Shown here: piece by piece, positions 1 to 13,895 of the stretch
Layout of the letters: every line of letters starts with the position of its first letter
Numbering within the stretch: the stretch's first letter is position 1
Assembly (NCBI GenBank): GCA_036877525.1
Contig: JAZGTH010000065.1
Span: 4,933,001-4,997,000, forward strand
DNA: 64,000 bases
Reading direction: 5' to 3'
From: Chromobotia macracanthus
Lineage: Eukaryota > Chordata > Actinopteri > Cypriniformes > Botiidae
Made by a program: the position numbers and the translations under genes
Notes under the pieces: generated by a model
What the model was told of the DNA's origin: nothing
The model's input: only the letters and a program-made list of their open reading frames with translations
The model's database searches: none

Positions 1-3000
1 ATATCTTTATGGTAATTGCCGTCAGTCCGTTTTGTGTCCAGTCATCCATCTTATCACCGTTCAAGAAAACTTTTAATACGTGATCAGAAACTCAAACGCA
101 TGTTAAAGGAAGCATGCTTTCGGATGTGGTACAGGCTTGGACTGAAGAAGAAAAAGGGAAAGAAGAAAACTTTGAACTCCTGCAGCTCATCAAATCCTCC
201 TCGTCTTTTGTCTGGCCAATTCTCTGTTCTCACTTTTTACCGTGGGGGATGTTATATACGTTATTATGCAGCATCAGCAGCTTATGACCCTCTCACAGGC
301 CTGCGTTTTACCCCTGCAAACATAATAGCCACATAAAAAAGACTGTACTGGGTTGAAATCAAAGGTGAATACAAACTTTGTGCCAGGAAAACAATGAGGA
401 ACATTAAAGACAAATTCAGTAACCATTGTGCTGAGCCCAGATATTAGAACCAGAACCCAGACAGACAGAGTCTGATGCATAATTTATAAAAACAGCTTGT
501 AAGTAAAAGCAGTCTCTCCTTTGAATAATAATAGGTTTCCCCTTTGAGCACATATATTGGGCCACCTATACTTTAATATAGCATTATCAAGTTGTGATGT
601 GGTTTCTTCTAAGGACGTGGTAAAGTCTGGTAAAAATTCTGTGAACATAGTAATGGGGTTCCCAAAAGCATCAGACACAATGAAACTGTTGTTCGATATA
701 GCTGAAGACCAATTTGGTCCTCCCCACATCCTGTCCGTGACCATTTTCTCTGTGTCCTCTACAGCATGCCTGGAAGAGAGGGGAGGCCTTTTGATTTGTA
801 TTAAATAGGCATATGGAACAGGCATGTGTCTCCCCTATGCCCTAACCTTCAATGATAAGCTCTAGAAAACTGTTGCTTGTCAGTGCTATAAAGGAGATTA
901 CTGCCCAGTGGTTTCAATTAACTTCAAAGCACACTTCCCAGGCAGTAACAGTTACATCAAAACCCGAACTGTATTATTTAGGTTCCACGCTGGAGCTTTC
1001 AGAATGATTATGCACACTTTTCAAAAGAGGTTTATTTGCTGACTTATGCATTTCTACCCCTCAGTGAGATTCGGTTATATTTTCATATTTTTGTTTTGTA
1101 CTCCCTTTGTGTGACCGAACATTACAGCTCTTAAATACAGCTCACCTGATGAATGGATACAACCAGCAATACCTGGTTTAAGAATTATCCATTATTCAGT
1201 TAAAACAAATAGGGTAATAAATAATAGCATCCGCTTGTTTCGAGGGCCATATAAAGCTCTACAGATATTAGTAGTCTCTGATTTACTGCACCTCGTAGTA
1301 GTTTGTGAAATAAGGGTTAACAATCCTGTCTTTGAATGTCATGGTGGCCCTTTTGATGGATTCGTGTTCAGCTCTGGCACAACCTTTGGTTTATGTATAC
1401 AGAACCAGGCCACCAAGGCCTATAAAAATGATTCACAAAATACATGCACTAAAGACATGTTGATTAAGTCCCCTATAAATGATCACACACGCACTGAAGG
1501 AAAAGGCCTGGCGGTTTCTTAAGAAAGCGTGCAGAGCCTGCCGTTAGATGTGGTGTACCTCCTTGGCTAGGATTGTTTCCAGACGCCATTGGAGGGGGCA
1601 GTTTTGCTAGAGCTGTGATTTGAATACCACGATCAGTGAACAATTTTATAGGAAATCTATTTAAAAGTGAGGTCTGACATACAAAAGAATGCTGTTTTAA
1701 AACTCAGTCACAAGTCATACAGGAGCACACATCTTTTCTGCGTGTCTGTGCCTCTTATGCTAGTCCTAATGGTGAAGGCTAGACCACTTAAAACAGAGTC
1801 TCTCTAGAATGACCCAGGAATTACCATGAAAAAGTTGGCTTTCTCTGCAAAATGATGTTAAAAGGTTTCAAAGGTAAAATAACAGCACACTGCTGTTGAT
1901 CAGCAAATGCTGTCAGCCATCTTGGCCTCTTCGTCTTGGCAGCTTTTACTAAATATTCTGTCATTCTGTCATTCAGCTTAATCTCACTTCTGCGCAAGCT
2001 AGACAGATCAAAGTGCTTACAATGTAAGTTAAAAAGCAAAATAATGGAATAATTAAACTAAATGCATATTAAAAGCTCTTTGAACCCAAATGTTTTAGGT
2101 TATTTTTTGGAGGGCTTTTCTGGAATTTTCCCTTAATGCACTATAAGCAAACCGTACGAAACTGCTAAAGACATAAGTGGAGAGGTACAAAATAAAACTA
2201 CAAAGTGAATTTGTTGCTGATTAAATAGTACAATCTGGTGACAGAGATTTGGATTGTTTTCCTTATTTAAAAGTAAATGTTTTCGTTTAATTGAATATAA
2301 ATGAGGATAAATGATACAAATGTGATAGTACTAAACAATTAGAAACCTTTACTGATCAAATAATAAACAGCAATCTGACAGTGATCATAAAAGTTCACTG
2401 AGAGGCTGTTGTGGGAATTGCACAGAAAAACAAGCCATTACACAGTCTGACAGATCTTTTTCTCCCACTCTAATTTTGCACAAGTGCTCACACAACACAT
2501 ATTATCTTGATCTGTAACTGTTTAGGTCAATAATGTTTTTATTACAAATTACAAATAGATTTTAGACTTCAAATGGAAAGTACTACAAACATTAGACATG
2601 GATAATATTTTATCACAGCTGTGAGATTGAAACACTTAGTTTGTATGACGTTTTCATTTGAAATTGAACATGATTTCACTGTTCTTGGTTTATCAACTGT
2701 TTACGTAGACTTGAACTGGACACAAATTGTTCCTGGCAGCTAAAACATAATTGTGTAAATGTAAAATCAATGCTAATATTGCATTAATACGTTAATACTA
2801 TTAATGCACTTATATTTGAGGTCTGTTCATGAGATACAGTGGTGTTGGTTAATTAATTTTAAGATTATACAAATATTTTAAAACTAGTCTTTGTCAATAT
2901 AAAGTTGCACATTGCTGTTGGCACAAATATATTTACCAAAAACATATGCAGGCAGATTTGTGGTAGTTACAAAAAGATCATTTCTGGATGTTATGAAGAA

Positions 3001-3550
3001 AATAATACAATTGTTATAATCTGGTTTCACGTGTATCGCAGGCATTTAAACTGATCTGTGATCAGCAGACACTTTCTGTGCATTGTAGTCAGCAGATCAT
3101 TTATTTGCCAATGAATGGCTGTGTTTTAGTTGTTTCCATTAAGACTGTAAAATGGCATTCTTGTGTGTGTGTGGATAAGACCATATTGTGATCGATGTAT
3201 CTGGGTTTGAGGTTTTCAGCAGCCATTTGTACTAAGTCTGAGCAGTATTAAACCAGTCTCTCTTCTCCACTCAGCATGTCTTTAATTGTGTATTTGGTTT
3301 GGCATATATGTGTATGGGTCAGAAGAGTGGCTTCTGGTTATTCATCGTTTATTCATTGCATTGATGTTCAGAAGCTGCTTGTTTTTATTTAGCCGCAGTT
3401 GTTATGTGATTCTGACTCAGTGAGGGCAGCGTGTTGTCCGTGTGTGTCAAACATGACTCCTTATTAGCGAGACCTGATGAGGTCATTTAGGGGATGTGTG
3501 CGTGTTTATGTTGTTGCCGATCATCAGTGGCGCTTCACTCTGTTTCCAGA
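1..3550. other. Gene-free sequence, left edge
   Basis: No supported gene. The stretch is AT-rich and contains only short open frames without splice or codon support. The one item of note is 484-825, where both strands stay open (113 codons on minus, 83 on plus); it is described under findings. No tRNA, rRNA or strong repeat signature was seen. Confidence 0.5.
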
Positions 3551-3687
3551 GCTCTCTTTGGCTATTAGTTATCAAAAGTTGTTAGTGGAATGTTTTTAAA
3601 AATTACAGAATAAAAAGATTTTTGCATAACATTCTTATAACCAAGCAATAACGTTAATGCATTTTTAGTATTTTTGTTAGCTGGTTC
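3551..3687 (+). mobile_element. TA-type short DNA element, copy 1 (partial)
   Basis: This is a diverged member of the short element family whose best copy is at 13615-13895. It keeps the internal order of the family: TATCAAA-like segment, GTTAGTGGAATGTTTTTAAA, CTTATAACCAAGCAATAA, then TTGTTAGCTGG at the right end. The left terminal repeat is eroded. It has no coding capacity. Confidence 0.6.
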
Positions 3688-6600
3688 CCTCCAGCCTTAT
3701 TGTTTCATCCTAAATCTTCACAGGCCCTTCAAACTCATACACTGCCACACTCAAAAAAGTGGCAGCACTTCTGCAATAAACAAAAACAAGCACTCTGTGA
3801 TGCTGTGTTTAATCGAACACCACTGTAATTGTGATTTTTGTGATGATATCAAACAAACACTCTGACCCCTCTTAGAGTAAACACGCCCTTTAGACAAAAA
3901 TAAAGTCCTACCGCACACCTAGAGCAGACACTCTCCGTAACCCTCGACCTCCCCCTCTCTCTTGCACTGTCACAGAGACCTAAGCTGTCTGGATAAAACC
4001 TTTTGAAGCCATCAAGTGGTTTTCAAATTATGTTGTTTTGCGGTGCGGCGCTGGGCCAGATTAATGAAAGAATCTGTGATTGTGAGTGCTGCCGTCCTAA
4101 AAACGCTGCAGCTTTAAAATGCATGTTGATCGCATGTCTGCCGGCCAAGTCCTCATTTCAGCAGGGTGTCAGAGACAGCTTTTGGATGGCAGCCTGAGGT
4201 TTGGGCTTATTTGTCTTTTATAAAAAGGACAACCATCTTAACTATGTTGGGCGTCCTCTGGCTGAACCACGATCCGATTAGTGACTTCTTTTTCTTGCCC
4301 CAATAAAGAACACAAAATGTATTTGTATGTGTTAAGGGGGAAAAAAATCCCTCCACAGGCCAATAATTTGCAGGTGGCATTCGAATATGGCAGTGACCAC
4401 ATATAACGCTCCTGTTATCATTAAAGAAAAAGCGCTTGGCTGACTTTTAAATTGGTGGTTGTGGGCTGAATTCTGAGTGTTTGGGTTTTTCTAACAACGA
4501 AATGTGTCCAATGTGTCCAGTATTTACTTTCCCTTTGATTCAACTGACATGGCAACTGCAACTGAAATGCTTTGCAAAACAATATTTACTGACAAATCAC
4601 TTTATTTATTTTCACTTTATTTATTTACTTTAAGTGTTTTCAGACGGTCTCATTAGTCAACCAGTGAGTAAAGTGTGTTTGTTTATCCTAACTGGAAAGG
4701 TGACAGAGATGTTGGTGTCAACAACACACTGTTACCAAAATAACCCAGGATGACCTCAACAGACGGGTGGAGGAAAAAAGAGGAAAAAATGTTGCCACCT
4801 GTTACAACCACGACCAGAAGGCCATATAAATAAAACAATGTTTGCTCAACATCAGTTATGCACATTTGCAGATAACACTTTCTCTTGATTTTTGCTTCAT
4901 TCTTTAGCTTTCGCTTTTTGCCCCTTTTAAACCTATAAATCTGGAGACACGCAGCCCAAGACTATTGTGACCTACCCTGTGCATGCATGCTGAGACAAAA
5001 GCCACAGGACTGTTCTTTCTGACTGTTTTTCAGCACTATATCTTACATCAAGGCATTAAGAATATAGGCTAATTACATATAAAAAAATCTCTCCGTCTGA
5101 GTCGCGTAAAGAATTTTACGTGAATTTAGTAATTTGAGATATCTTAACTTGTGGTTAGCCAGAGCTGATGAGCAGATGAAGGGATGCATATAATCGTGTG
5201 CTGGAGTAAGCTGCGATACACTCCAAACACTCTCTTAGCACTTTGCACTTTCTTTGTCTCCCCCTAAATTTACATAGTAAACTGTTGACACTTTTTGGCT
5301 GTGTCAGATTTTCGGAGTGGTGAAACTGTAAACCTAGCACGACCCTTTTTATACGCCTCTGACCTCAGCTCTCTGCCTCATAAATCTGTTGTCTGTTGTC
5401 ATAAATCTGCTGTAATTAAAAACGCAAAGAATTGCAAAGCTACACCGCAGAAAACATAAGACAGTCATTTTGAGGCTTTACCCAGCATGCTTTGCTGCTG
5501 CGCTGTTAGATTAAATGTGATTTTGAGAGACAACAACATGCGGATGGTAGGCCGTGGTTTTCTCAATCCCAGATTCCTCTAGAGAGAGGCAGGAGTCTGT
5601 CAGAAAGAGAACGCTTAATTTAGAGCATTATTTCAGTAAATTACACTCAGCTCCAGGGGCAGGCCAGAATGTTTTAATTGCTTACATGAAATTATAAAGT
5701 GAAATGGCTGTGCAATTGTGTTTAAAGAGAGACAGATGCTAGTGTGTATTTTTGGGTTTAATGAGCATGTTTGCCAGTCCTCCCTCTCTCTCACACACAC
5801 ACACACACTTTCTCTTCATGGTCCTTTTTAATTCATCTCTTTATGTCTAATGGCCAATTTACTGCATGAGTGCATAGTCTGTCTCTCCTGCTCATGCTCT
5901 ATGAGACATTATCATGTTTGATTAAACTGTAGTCTGCACCAGAACAGACAAATTTCTCTATTAATAGTTGAAGAGGTGACTGAGGTTTTCTTGGGATAAC
6001 ATCTTGTCAGATTTCATTGTACACAGTCTTGAATATGACCTTGTTTTACAGACCATATACTTTGGCCTTACATAAACTCTGGTGCCTCTTAATTCTATAA
6101 ATTATACCTGTGAATGCTTTTAAATTGCCTTAAACCAGTTGCCCACTGTGTTTGATACTGTGACATCCTCAAAATCATTTACAGCTGTAAATTTAAGTCA
6201 CTGGCCATTTGCAGTATTTTTGTGGTCATGCGGATGAATCAAGTGTCACCAGAAGTTATTTTCCCTCCTGTCTGCTGGTTTGGCAGTGTCAGGCTGGCTG
6301 ATTTCTGCTGAGTCTATGGGAAAAATCTCGGTGTAGCAACTGTATGTCTGAGTGTTTTCCTGTAAGTTCTTGTTGTGAAGCATAACAACAAAAAAGGCCA
6401 CCAACAAAGACAGCAGCCAAACCCAATCTGGCCCAGTAGGGAAGAACAGGAAAACAGAAAAGACAGATGCAAATATACACATAAAGAAAGAAATAGATGA
6501 AGTTACATGAAAATAGAAAAAGAAAACAGAAGCTGAGAGACAGAAAGATACTGTTATACAGCTTAAAACAATGAGATTTGCTTTTCCATTAACAGCTGTA

Positions 6601-6696
6601 TAAGACTATGAGAGGTTGGTCTGACATTTCGTGCGCATTTCTTTGTTTCTCTCTCTGTCGGCCACATGTCAGCACACAACAGTCACCTGCCTTCTC
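3688..6696. other. Gene-free sequence with two possible conserved blocks
   Basis: No gene is supported. Bases 4000-4200 and 4366-4480 are less repetitive and somewhat more GC-rich than their surroundings, which is how enhancer-like conserved elements often look, but this cannot be shown from one sequence. A short TC then AC microsatellite sits at 5782-5809. Confidence 0.35.
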
Positions 6697-6957
6697 GGCT
6701 AAACAGGAACATTCTGAGAACATTGTCTAATGTTCTCTAAAGTTCTCTCAAAGATATCAAACCTTTTTATTCTAAAGGTGTTAGTGGAATATTTTAAAAA
6801 TGTTACAGAATTTAAAAAAAATCTTATAACCAAGCAATAATGTTAATACAACGTCTAAAAAACTAGACGTTTTGAACAACAACATTTATTTTGTTTTTGT
6901 TGCATAACGGAAACATTACAGAAACATTCTTAAAACCTAAAATTTGTTAGTTGGGTC
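6697..6957 (+). mobile_element. TA-type short DNA element, copy 2
   Basis: Nearly full-length member of the family typified at 13615-13895. It begins near GGCTAAACAGGAACATTCT, contains the shared core CTTATAACCAAGCAATAATG followed by AATACAACGTCTAAAAAACT, and ends in TTTGTTAGTTGGGT. No open frame. The terminal repeat has mutated (TTGGGT for CTGGGT). Confidence 0.7.
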
Positions 6958-8014
6958 TACGGTCACTGTCCTGCGATCTGCTGCACAGATGTTTGCGTGT
7001 TTGCCCGAAACATGTCTCATGACAGCAGGCCTGAGGGATAGACAGCTGCTTCTGGACTAAAACTGTTCTACTTATTTTCAGTGTATGTGAGAGCAGAGAG
7101 AAAGCATATGATGTGAGAGTCTAAGCGTAGACGTCTCATCTGTCGGTCTATGCTGCCTCCTGCTGTCTAGTTTGTAAGCATGATAACCCTTCACATAGAG
7201 GCCACAGGAAATGATCTACCGGAACCTATACCAGCCTGTATCATTTTATTAAAGAAAATCTAGCTTCTGATTCAAAAGTCATTACTGCCTGCAAACTTAT
7301 TTCAATATTAAACGTTCATAATCAATGTAATATAATTTCGTAGTTAAATTTCATTCACGCATTCCAGAAGCCCCAGGCAGGTCATTTTATTTTCCCTTAT
7401 TCCAATTTCATTTCTTTATATTCTGTATTTGCACATAATGCATTGCATATACAGTTAGTATATTGTATATACAGAATCCCCATCCTAAAATGTCTGAAAT
7501 TAATTTAATTTAGAGTATCAAATAACAACACATACTGCAGGTTAGAAGGTCACTCTGGAATATGTGGAAAAGTCATCACTTGACAACACAATGTTGTAGC
7601 TGCCTTGTTAACACAGGGAGATTTGCAGAGGCATGCAGCATTTTCTTAGTGTTTGAATTCATAAGGGAGGAACAGAGAGTTTGACCTTTTTTGCTGCTTT
7701 GGTCCCCACACCACACCAGCTGACCTCTCAATTACAGATATCAAATGTAACCATTTAATTGGCTGCAATAAAACACAACACAAAGACAACTTTGTCTGGG
7801 AAACAGTACAGCCAAATGAGCAGTGAGGCATGCCAGAGTGTGTGTATGTGTGTGACAGGGCCCCGCTGGAGAAAAGAAACGAGGGAAGAAGGGGAAAAGA
7901 GAGACAATGGTTCCAATGTGCATGGTGTCCTGTGTCCCCTGTGTTGTAATGGGGACTTTAGCTTTTAATCTGGTCCTCTTACTAAGGCATGTATGAAACG
8001 ATTTTATTGCATGT

Positions 8015-8325
8015 GACTGTCCTGGTATTCACTACGTTATGGTGAACAAATGTCCCCACAAGTATAGTAATACCAGTAAATTTTGACCTTGGAGACATTG
8101 TTTTAGTTCCCCATAAGGAAACAAGCTTATAAATCATTTGGAATGATCTTTTTAAAAATCTAAAATAGCAGAAAGTTTTCTGTGATGGTTAGGTTTAGGG
8201 GTAAGGTTGGTGTAGGGAGATTTGTCCCCATTTGTAAACATTTTTATTGTAAAAATTCTGAAAGATTTCTATTAGGGTTAGAGTGTGGGTTAGGGGTTTC
8301 TGTGTGTTTGTGTGTGTGTGTATGA
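8015..8325 (+). repeat. Dispersed GTCCCCA-type repeat, copy 1
   Basis: Shares with the copies near 22.0, 26.7 and 61.3 kb the modules CCTGGTATTCACTA, AATGTCCCCACAAGTAT, TTATAAATCAT, CAGAAAGTTTTCTGTGATG and a GGTTTAGGGGTA segment. It ends in a TG-rich microsatellite. I recall this as a common dispersed sequence in cyprinid genomes. No coding potential. Confidence 0.6.
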
Positions 8326-10749
8326 ACAAGTGCAGACAGAGTTTCTCTGTCAGCAGCCCTATTCTCAGGAGATTGTTTGGAGCTGTGGTTCCCTGCTGGA
8401 ATATAGGAGTGGATTCCTTCCGCGGGCTGCAGTGAGAGCATGTTGCCAAATTTCTCTGGCTAGGAGCAACACGGCGCTCCAGGGGCCAGGCCGGCCCTCC
8501 TGTTAATCCCACAAACCCTTTCATGTTCCCCAACCGCAGGCCAAGAGCGGCGCCTTGCTCCTGCAGCAGCACCAGCGCATGTGTTTGCCTAATTCCTGAG
8601 ACGTGATGACAATGGCCTCCCAGCCACAAGGAAAAAGTGCTCTCTCTTTCTTGCTTGCAACCTTTACTCTCCTATGTTATGTATTTTCATGATTTCCATC
8701 CAAAACTTTCTAAATTGCTCTTATCACTTTTTCTGTCTGTATGTCTTTAACCCTCTCTGTGTCTTTTCTGTGGTTTGTGTATCTTTAATTATTACTTTCT
8801 GATGTTTTCCAGGCACAACAGACCTCAGGTTGCAAACTTTTTGGCTCTGATTTTCTATTGTTCATCATCCTGTCTTTCTCTGCCCTATATGTGACTTACT
8901 GTAGTGTGGGGAAATATTGGCAGCATTGGGGAACTACAGTGATATCCCAAGAGTAATCTAAGGGTAATGTGATATTGTGACTGATTGTGTCACCACATTT
9001 AATTATTAAATGACAAAGCTACATTTAAAATATATTCATTTAGTACATTAATCAAAATGACAACAAATGAAACTTGAACTCTGAGTTAGGCCTTTATTCA
9101 GTGAGAAGAAGAACAATCTCTCTATTTTGCATAAAATATATAAAATTAACACATAAAATACATCTTCACAATGGCTATGACATTATACCACACAAAAATC
9201 AGAGGTGCACCCAGAGTCTGACCAGAGATCCTCAGTCATTAAATTCTCAGTGAGGCACCTTGAAACACGCAGAGTTCATTTTATTATGGGATGTTCAGAC
9301 AGCCGCAAGGCAATTTCAGTAACTGTGGCAGCAGCCATGGTGTTTTAGCATTGGGGCTGTATGTGATATAGAATGACATAAGAAAATCAAAGCAAAGAGA
9401 TTTCTTTTTTTGACACTTATGGGTGTGTGTTCACAAGTTAGATCTCTAAGTCTGTGCATAGTTGTCTGTATTTGTTTACATGTGTGTGTATAGCATGTAT
9501 TTACACCAGAAGCGAGTAGGTTGTATTTAGGCGACCGTCTTTGAATAACAATAGGCAGGACATTAAAGTCATCTATTCCCTGAAGTCAGTCTCAGTCACT
9601 TTTTAAGAGCAAAGCCAATGCCCTTGTCACGTTAAATGTCTCTTCCTTACTGACACTAGAGAACAGGACTAAACTGATCTTCAGACAGCCTCTCTGTCTG
9701 TGAACCAACCCCAGCCATTCGACTCCAGTGCTAAATTTATGCCTGAAACACTGATTCAGTTTCTAAAAGGAATGACTTTAACTTCTTTACACTTACACTT
9801 TAACATCTTTTTCCTGGTGTACCTCATCTCCATTTGCAGAAGTCTGAGGCTTCCCTCTCAACCTCTGGCTGTCTGATGTATTACTAATTACTCCATTCTC
9901 AAGACCACCAAATACAGGATGCCCTGTACAAGGTTAAAGCTACATCCACTGAACTGACCAGCCAAGAGGTGGCCACCCACATCTCCCAAGAGCACAAGCG
10001 GGGCAGCTGTGGCCTTCCAGTGAGGCATGGGTGGGAATATGAGAGATGCTGAAGGGGACTGGGAACAGAGGAGTGGTGAGGCCATCTTTAAAGGTAATTG
10101 TGTATTTGTGGGGTTGGGGAAAAGATTTGGGGGGTACCCCATATGGAATGAATGTTTGATTGAGGGTTGACGCCAGATTGTTGGGTGGTCCTACACTGAA
10201 TTATGCGCCCCTTTAGCTCCCGACACTGATCCCCTTTACCCTTCTGTCCTGCTGCACTCAGGTGTAACTCACCTGTTCAACTGTGACTGAGTCAGCACAA
10301 AGGGATGGCCAGAAACCCACAATCATTGGCGCCTGACTCTCTCTCTTTCTTTCTCTCTCTCTCTCTCTCTCTCTCGCCCGTCCCCTAGAAAGTCCGTAAC
10401 CCTCTCATCACATTACCTCACATCAAAAGCTATAAGCTAATTACAAATGACTAAAAGCATGCATGCAATAAATACAAAATTAACATAATTGATTTAATCC
10501 TCTCAGCACTCAAATGAAAGATCCAGAGCGAGAGGAAAGAAATAGAGAGATAAACCCGACACATTCAGCCAAAAGTTACAGCTCAGTTTCGCTCCATTGC
10601 TGGAATAGAAACAGGATGAAATAAATGGTGAATGTAAGGTCTGTGACAAAGAAACGAGTGTGACAATAATTTTCACAATGATGTAATAGAGAGGAACAGG
10701 GAATAAAAGAGAAAAAATGGCACATTCAGTTTTCAACCAATGACAGCAA
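8326..10749. other. Gene-free sequence with TC microsatellite
   Basis: No gene is supported. A TC/CT microsatellite occupies 10337-10375. The minus-strand frames at 8195-8629 and 9888-10142 look like chance openings, without family similarity or splice context. Confidence 0.45.
10337..10375. repeat. CT microsatellite
   Basis: CT repeat with two TTT interruptions, about 39 bases. Confidence 0.85.
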
Positions 10750-10872
10750 CCCAGCCCAACAGAGAACATTTTCAGAACATCGGCTAAAGTTCTCTCAAAG
10801 TTATCAAAAATGTTTTTGCAGTAACAATATTAGTAATTTTTTTACCATTATATATCATATATATGAAAAACT
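10750..10872 (+). mobile_element. TA-type short DNA element, copy 3 (left half)
   Basis: Begins CCCAGCCCAACAGAGAACA, matching the left terminal repeat of the 13.6 kb element, and continues with the GTTCTCTCAAAGTTATCAAA segment. The right half is missing. Confidence 0.6.
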
Positions 10873-13612
10873 TTAATTTATGTATGACAGGCATGTCCAA
10901 ATGTTTTTGAGGTGTATATAGCAGAAAAAGGGGTGATAGAAAAAAAAAAGAAAATGTTCTCCTCGAATTTTTTAAAACAGAAACCACAAAGCTTAGCTAT
11001 GAAGGTTTAATTATATTTTTGTTTAATGCAGAAAAATGAATGTACAGTATCATGCCTGTATATCTGTTCATTTGAAAGACACAGCAGACAATAACAGGTG
11101 CCTAATGCTGCAGTTTTAGTTATATTTCACCAGAGGCTCTTATAATCATCCATCCAAGAGAGAAAGGAAAACAGAGAAAGAGAGAGAGCGAGAGAAATGT
11201 GAGAGGGAGAAATATTTGATTTAAAATTGTCTATGAAATTTCTTTCCCTTTAAACTGTTGAAAGAAGAATTAAACGTTGGGGCTTTTGAAAAGCATATTA
11301 TGCAGAAAGCAATTAACAGATACACTGTGTGGTTAATTTAGTAATAATATCCCAGCAGCTGTTTTATCCTCAATCCAACTGCTTCTGCATTGACATGAGC
11401 ACTAAAGCTGAGGAGGATTTGGTCATAATGAAGTTTAATATAGATATCACCAACAGCACCACTGGGAAATAGAGATTAATAAAAAAAACATGAATCTGCA
11501 ATATATAAATATGTGAATGTGACCTATGTATCTGAGGGAGAGGCGCTGATTTTCGTCACATTTGTGTTGAGGTTCAATTTCAGTCTGGATTTAGTTTGGT
11601 TTTAGATACATTTTTAGTCTGTTTTTTCCAGAGCACTGGCATATATTTAAAGCATCTTTTTGCTATCCACCACAGATGTGATGCCAGCAGGAAGTTTTGT
11701 TAAGTTCTGTGGAGAAGTAAAAACGCTTGAACGATGTGTTAACATATATAGTTCTAATTTATACATCTGTGTGTGTTAAACACTAAACTGAGCATTTCCA
11801 AGAAGATGAGATCTCCCAGAGAGACAGCAGAGTTAAAATGAGCTTATATGAGTGTTTTTATTTTTATTTCTTCAGACCGCAGTGATTTAAGCAGTGTGTG
11901 GATTCTGTTTCTATTTTTGTAATCCAAATGTATTTTTTTATTTTGTTAACCAGCTCTGAATAACAAGCAGTTTTTGATAATCTGATGATTTTTTATAAGG
12001 TTAAAGAAAATCTGTGTTTTTTTAGATACAATGCATTGAATAGAAATTCTTCAAATTATATCAATCGTTGCATGATTTTTTTTATATCAATAATGCCAAA
12101 GTTTTGTTATATCAATAATACCAAAAATATTTTTTAAGGGGGCTAGAAACATTTGATATGTTTGAAATGGCCTTCCCATGCTACATTAATCTTATGTTAG
12201 ATAATTGTTTCTGTAACAAATAATTTGGAATTTCTTTTGGGTTTGGGTTGGATTTAGTGCTTTTAAAAAACAGTAACAGGACGCCAAAGTCTACCATATT
12301 CGTGGAAAGGGCCTCAGATTTGCTCCCAAAAACACATGCCATTGTTTTAACACTGAGCATACAAATATGCGCTAAACTTTTTATATCACCACAAACCCTC
12401 AGTATCATTCAGTGCACTTTCAATGTGTTTAGCAGTGAAACGCAAAGCGAAGCCATTCCACATATGGCACATTTATTTTGTTGATTCAAAACGTATTGTT
12501 AAATGCGAAAAAGAGAGAGAGAAAGAGAGAGAGAAGAACATGATGGAAAGAAAACCAATAGCAGTGCAGTTTGCAGCACAATGTAAGTGGCAAACATTAC
12601 GAGAGTGAAAACCATTTAAAAAGTCTTAATTTATAGCTATGGTCTGTTTGTCATATGGCTTGGCTACTGCCCTGTTGCATAAGAAAAAAAATGGATAATT
12701 ATATTCACAAACAAAAAGCTAAATGTGCTCTATAATAAGGGTCTGAACAACAGAACACACAAACCCATACACACACAATATCATGGCATTCAGATCATAT
12801 GGATCCACTTTAACCTCAGTGGGAGAGAAAACAAGGGAGAAAGAGATAAGCCAGTGTTTCTCATCAAGATGATCTTTTGTCTTGTTGTTTCAGCAATGAC
12901 CTGCCAACAAGATAGCACTGCATTATTCTTAAGTTTTTGTTTTGCTCAATAAAACAACAGTGCAGCTCAAGGTTTCATTCTTGCAAGGCTCGAACCAAAA
13001 CCCTTCAGGTTGCACGCTTTGATCTTTAATTACTGACACACCAATATTTTTTAATATTTCTCCTTTGAAATATCATTGCATAATAAATTGAATATTTCAG
13101 GGCAGCTGGTGGTGTGTAAAATGAAGCAAGTTAAATCAAAGGCAGAGCTGTCGGTCATGCAGACTGCTGCTCTTTATCTCTTTCTGGCTCTTACTAGGCC
13201 TCATGTCATACTTACAAGCACTGGGCATTGGTGTGCCTGTTGTCTGTTTTTGTTCTGGCTTTGTTGTAACACAAGAACACAACACAGACACACAAGCAAA
13301 CATGGTGTCACTCAGCCACAAGCACAGACTACAGGCAGTTGTGGTATGTCGCTCTCTCATATACTCTCTCTCATTTGCTCTCTGTTTTTCATATTCGTCT
13401 CCAGCACTGTTTTATGGGCTAGTTCACATCTTTACAAACTTGATTTTGACATGCAAGAACATTCCCTCCTTGTCCATTTGTGCTGTCAACACATCCTCAG
13501 TAAGTAACATTCACCATCCATTTTGAGAAGCTCAACTCTCTCTCTCTTTCGCTCTCCCTCTCTCTCTGCCATTATAGCGAGACTGCTAACAGCTGTCAGT
13601 TTTGCTGAAGTC
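10873..13612. other. Gene-free AT-rich sequence
   Basis: No gene is supported. It holds long A/T runs, short tandem TATATCAATAAT-like units near 12060-12130 and a GA-rich tract near 12515-12537. Open frames here lack recognisable protein features. Confidence 0.45.
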
Positions 13613-13614
13613 TA

Positions 13615-13895
13615 CCCAGCTAACAGGAAATGTTCTCAGAACGTTGGCTAATGTTCTTTGAAAGTTCCTTCAAAGATATCAAATATGTTCTTGCATTAAT
13701 GTTAGTAGAATGTTTTTAACGTTATATATCAAATATCAAAAATGTTCTTATAACCAATCAATAATGTTAATACAACGTCTAAAAAAACTGGATGTTTTAA
13801 ATGTTATTAAAATATTTAATATAACTTTTTAATATTTTTGTTGCTTAAAGGAAACATTAAGGAAACATTCTTACAACCTAACATTGTAAGCTGGG
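13615..13895 (+). mobile_element. TA-type short DNA element, copy 4 (reference copy)
   Basis: Complete 281 bp non-autonomous DNA element. Terminal inverted repeats are CCCAGCTAACA at the left and TGTAAGCTGGG at the right (10 of 11 matching after reverse complement), flanked by TA on both sides (13613-13614 and 13896-13897), as expected of a TA target-site duplication. A palindromic GTTCTCAGAAC lies just inside the left end. There is no open frame, so it would have been moved by a transposase encoded elsewhere. I do not assign a superfamily beyond noting that TA duplication fits Tc1/mariner and a few others. Confidence 0.75.

Noticed and set aside
13076..13507. 143-codon plus-strand frame
   Set aside because: Cys/Leu/His-rich chance frame with opposed and overlapping frames on both strands; no family features.
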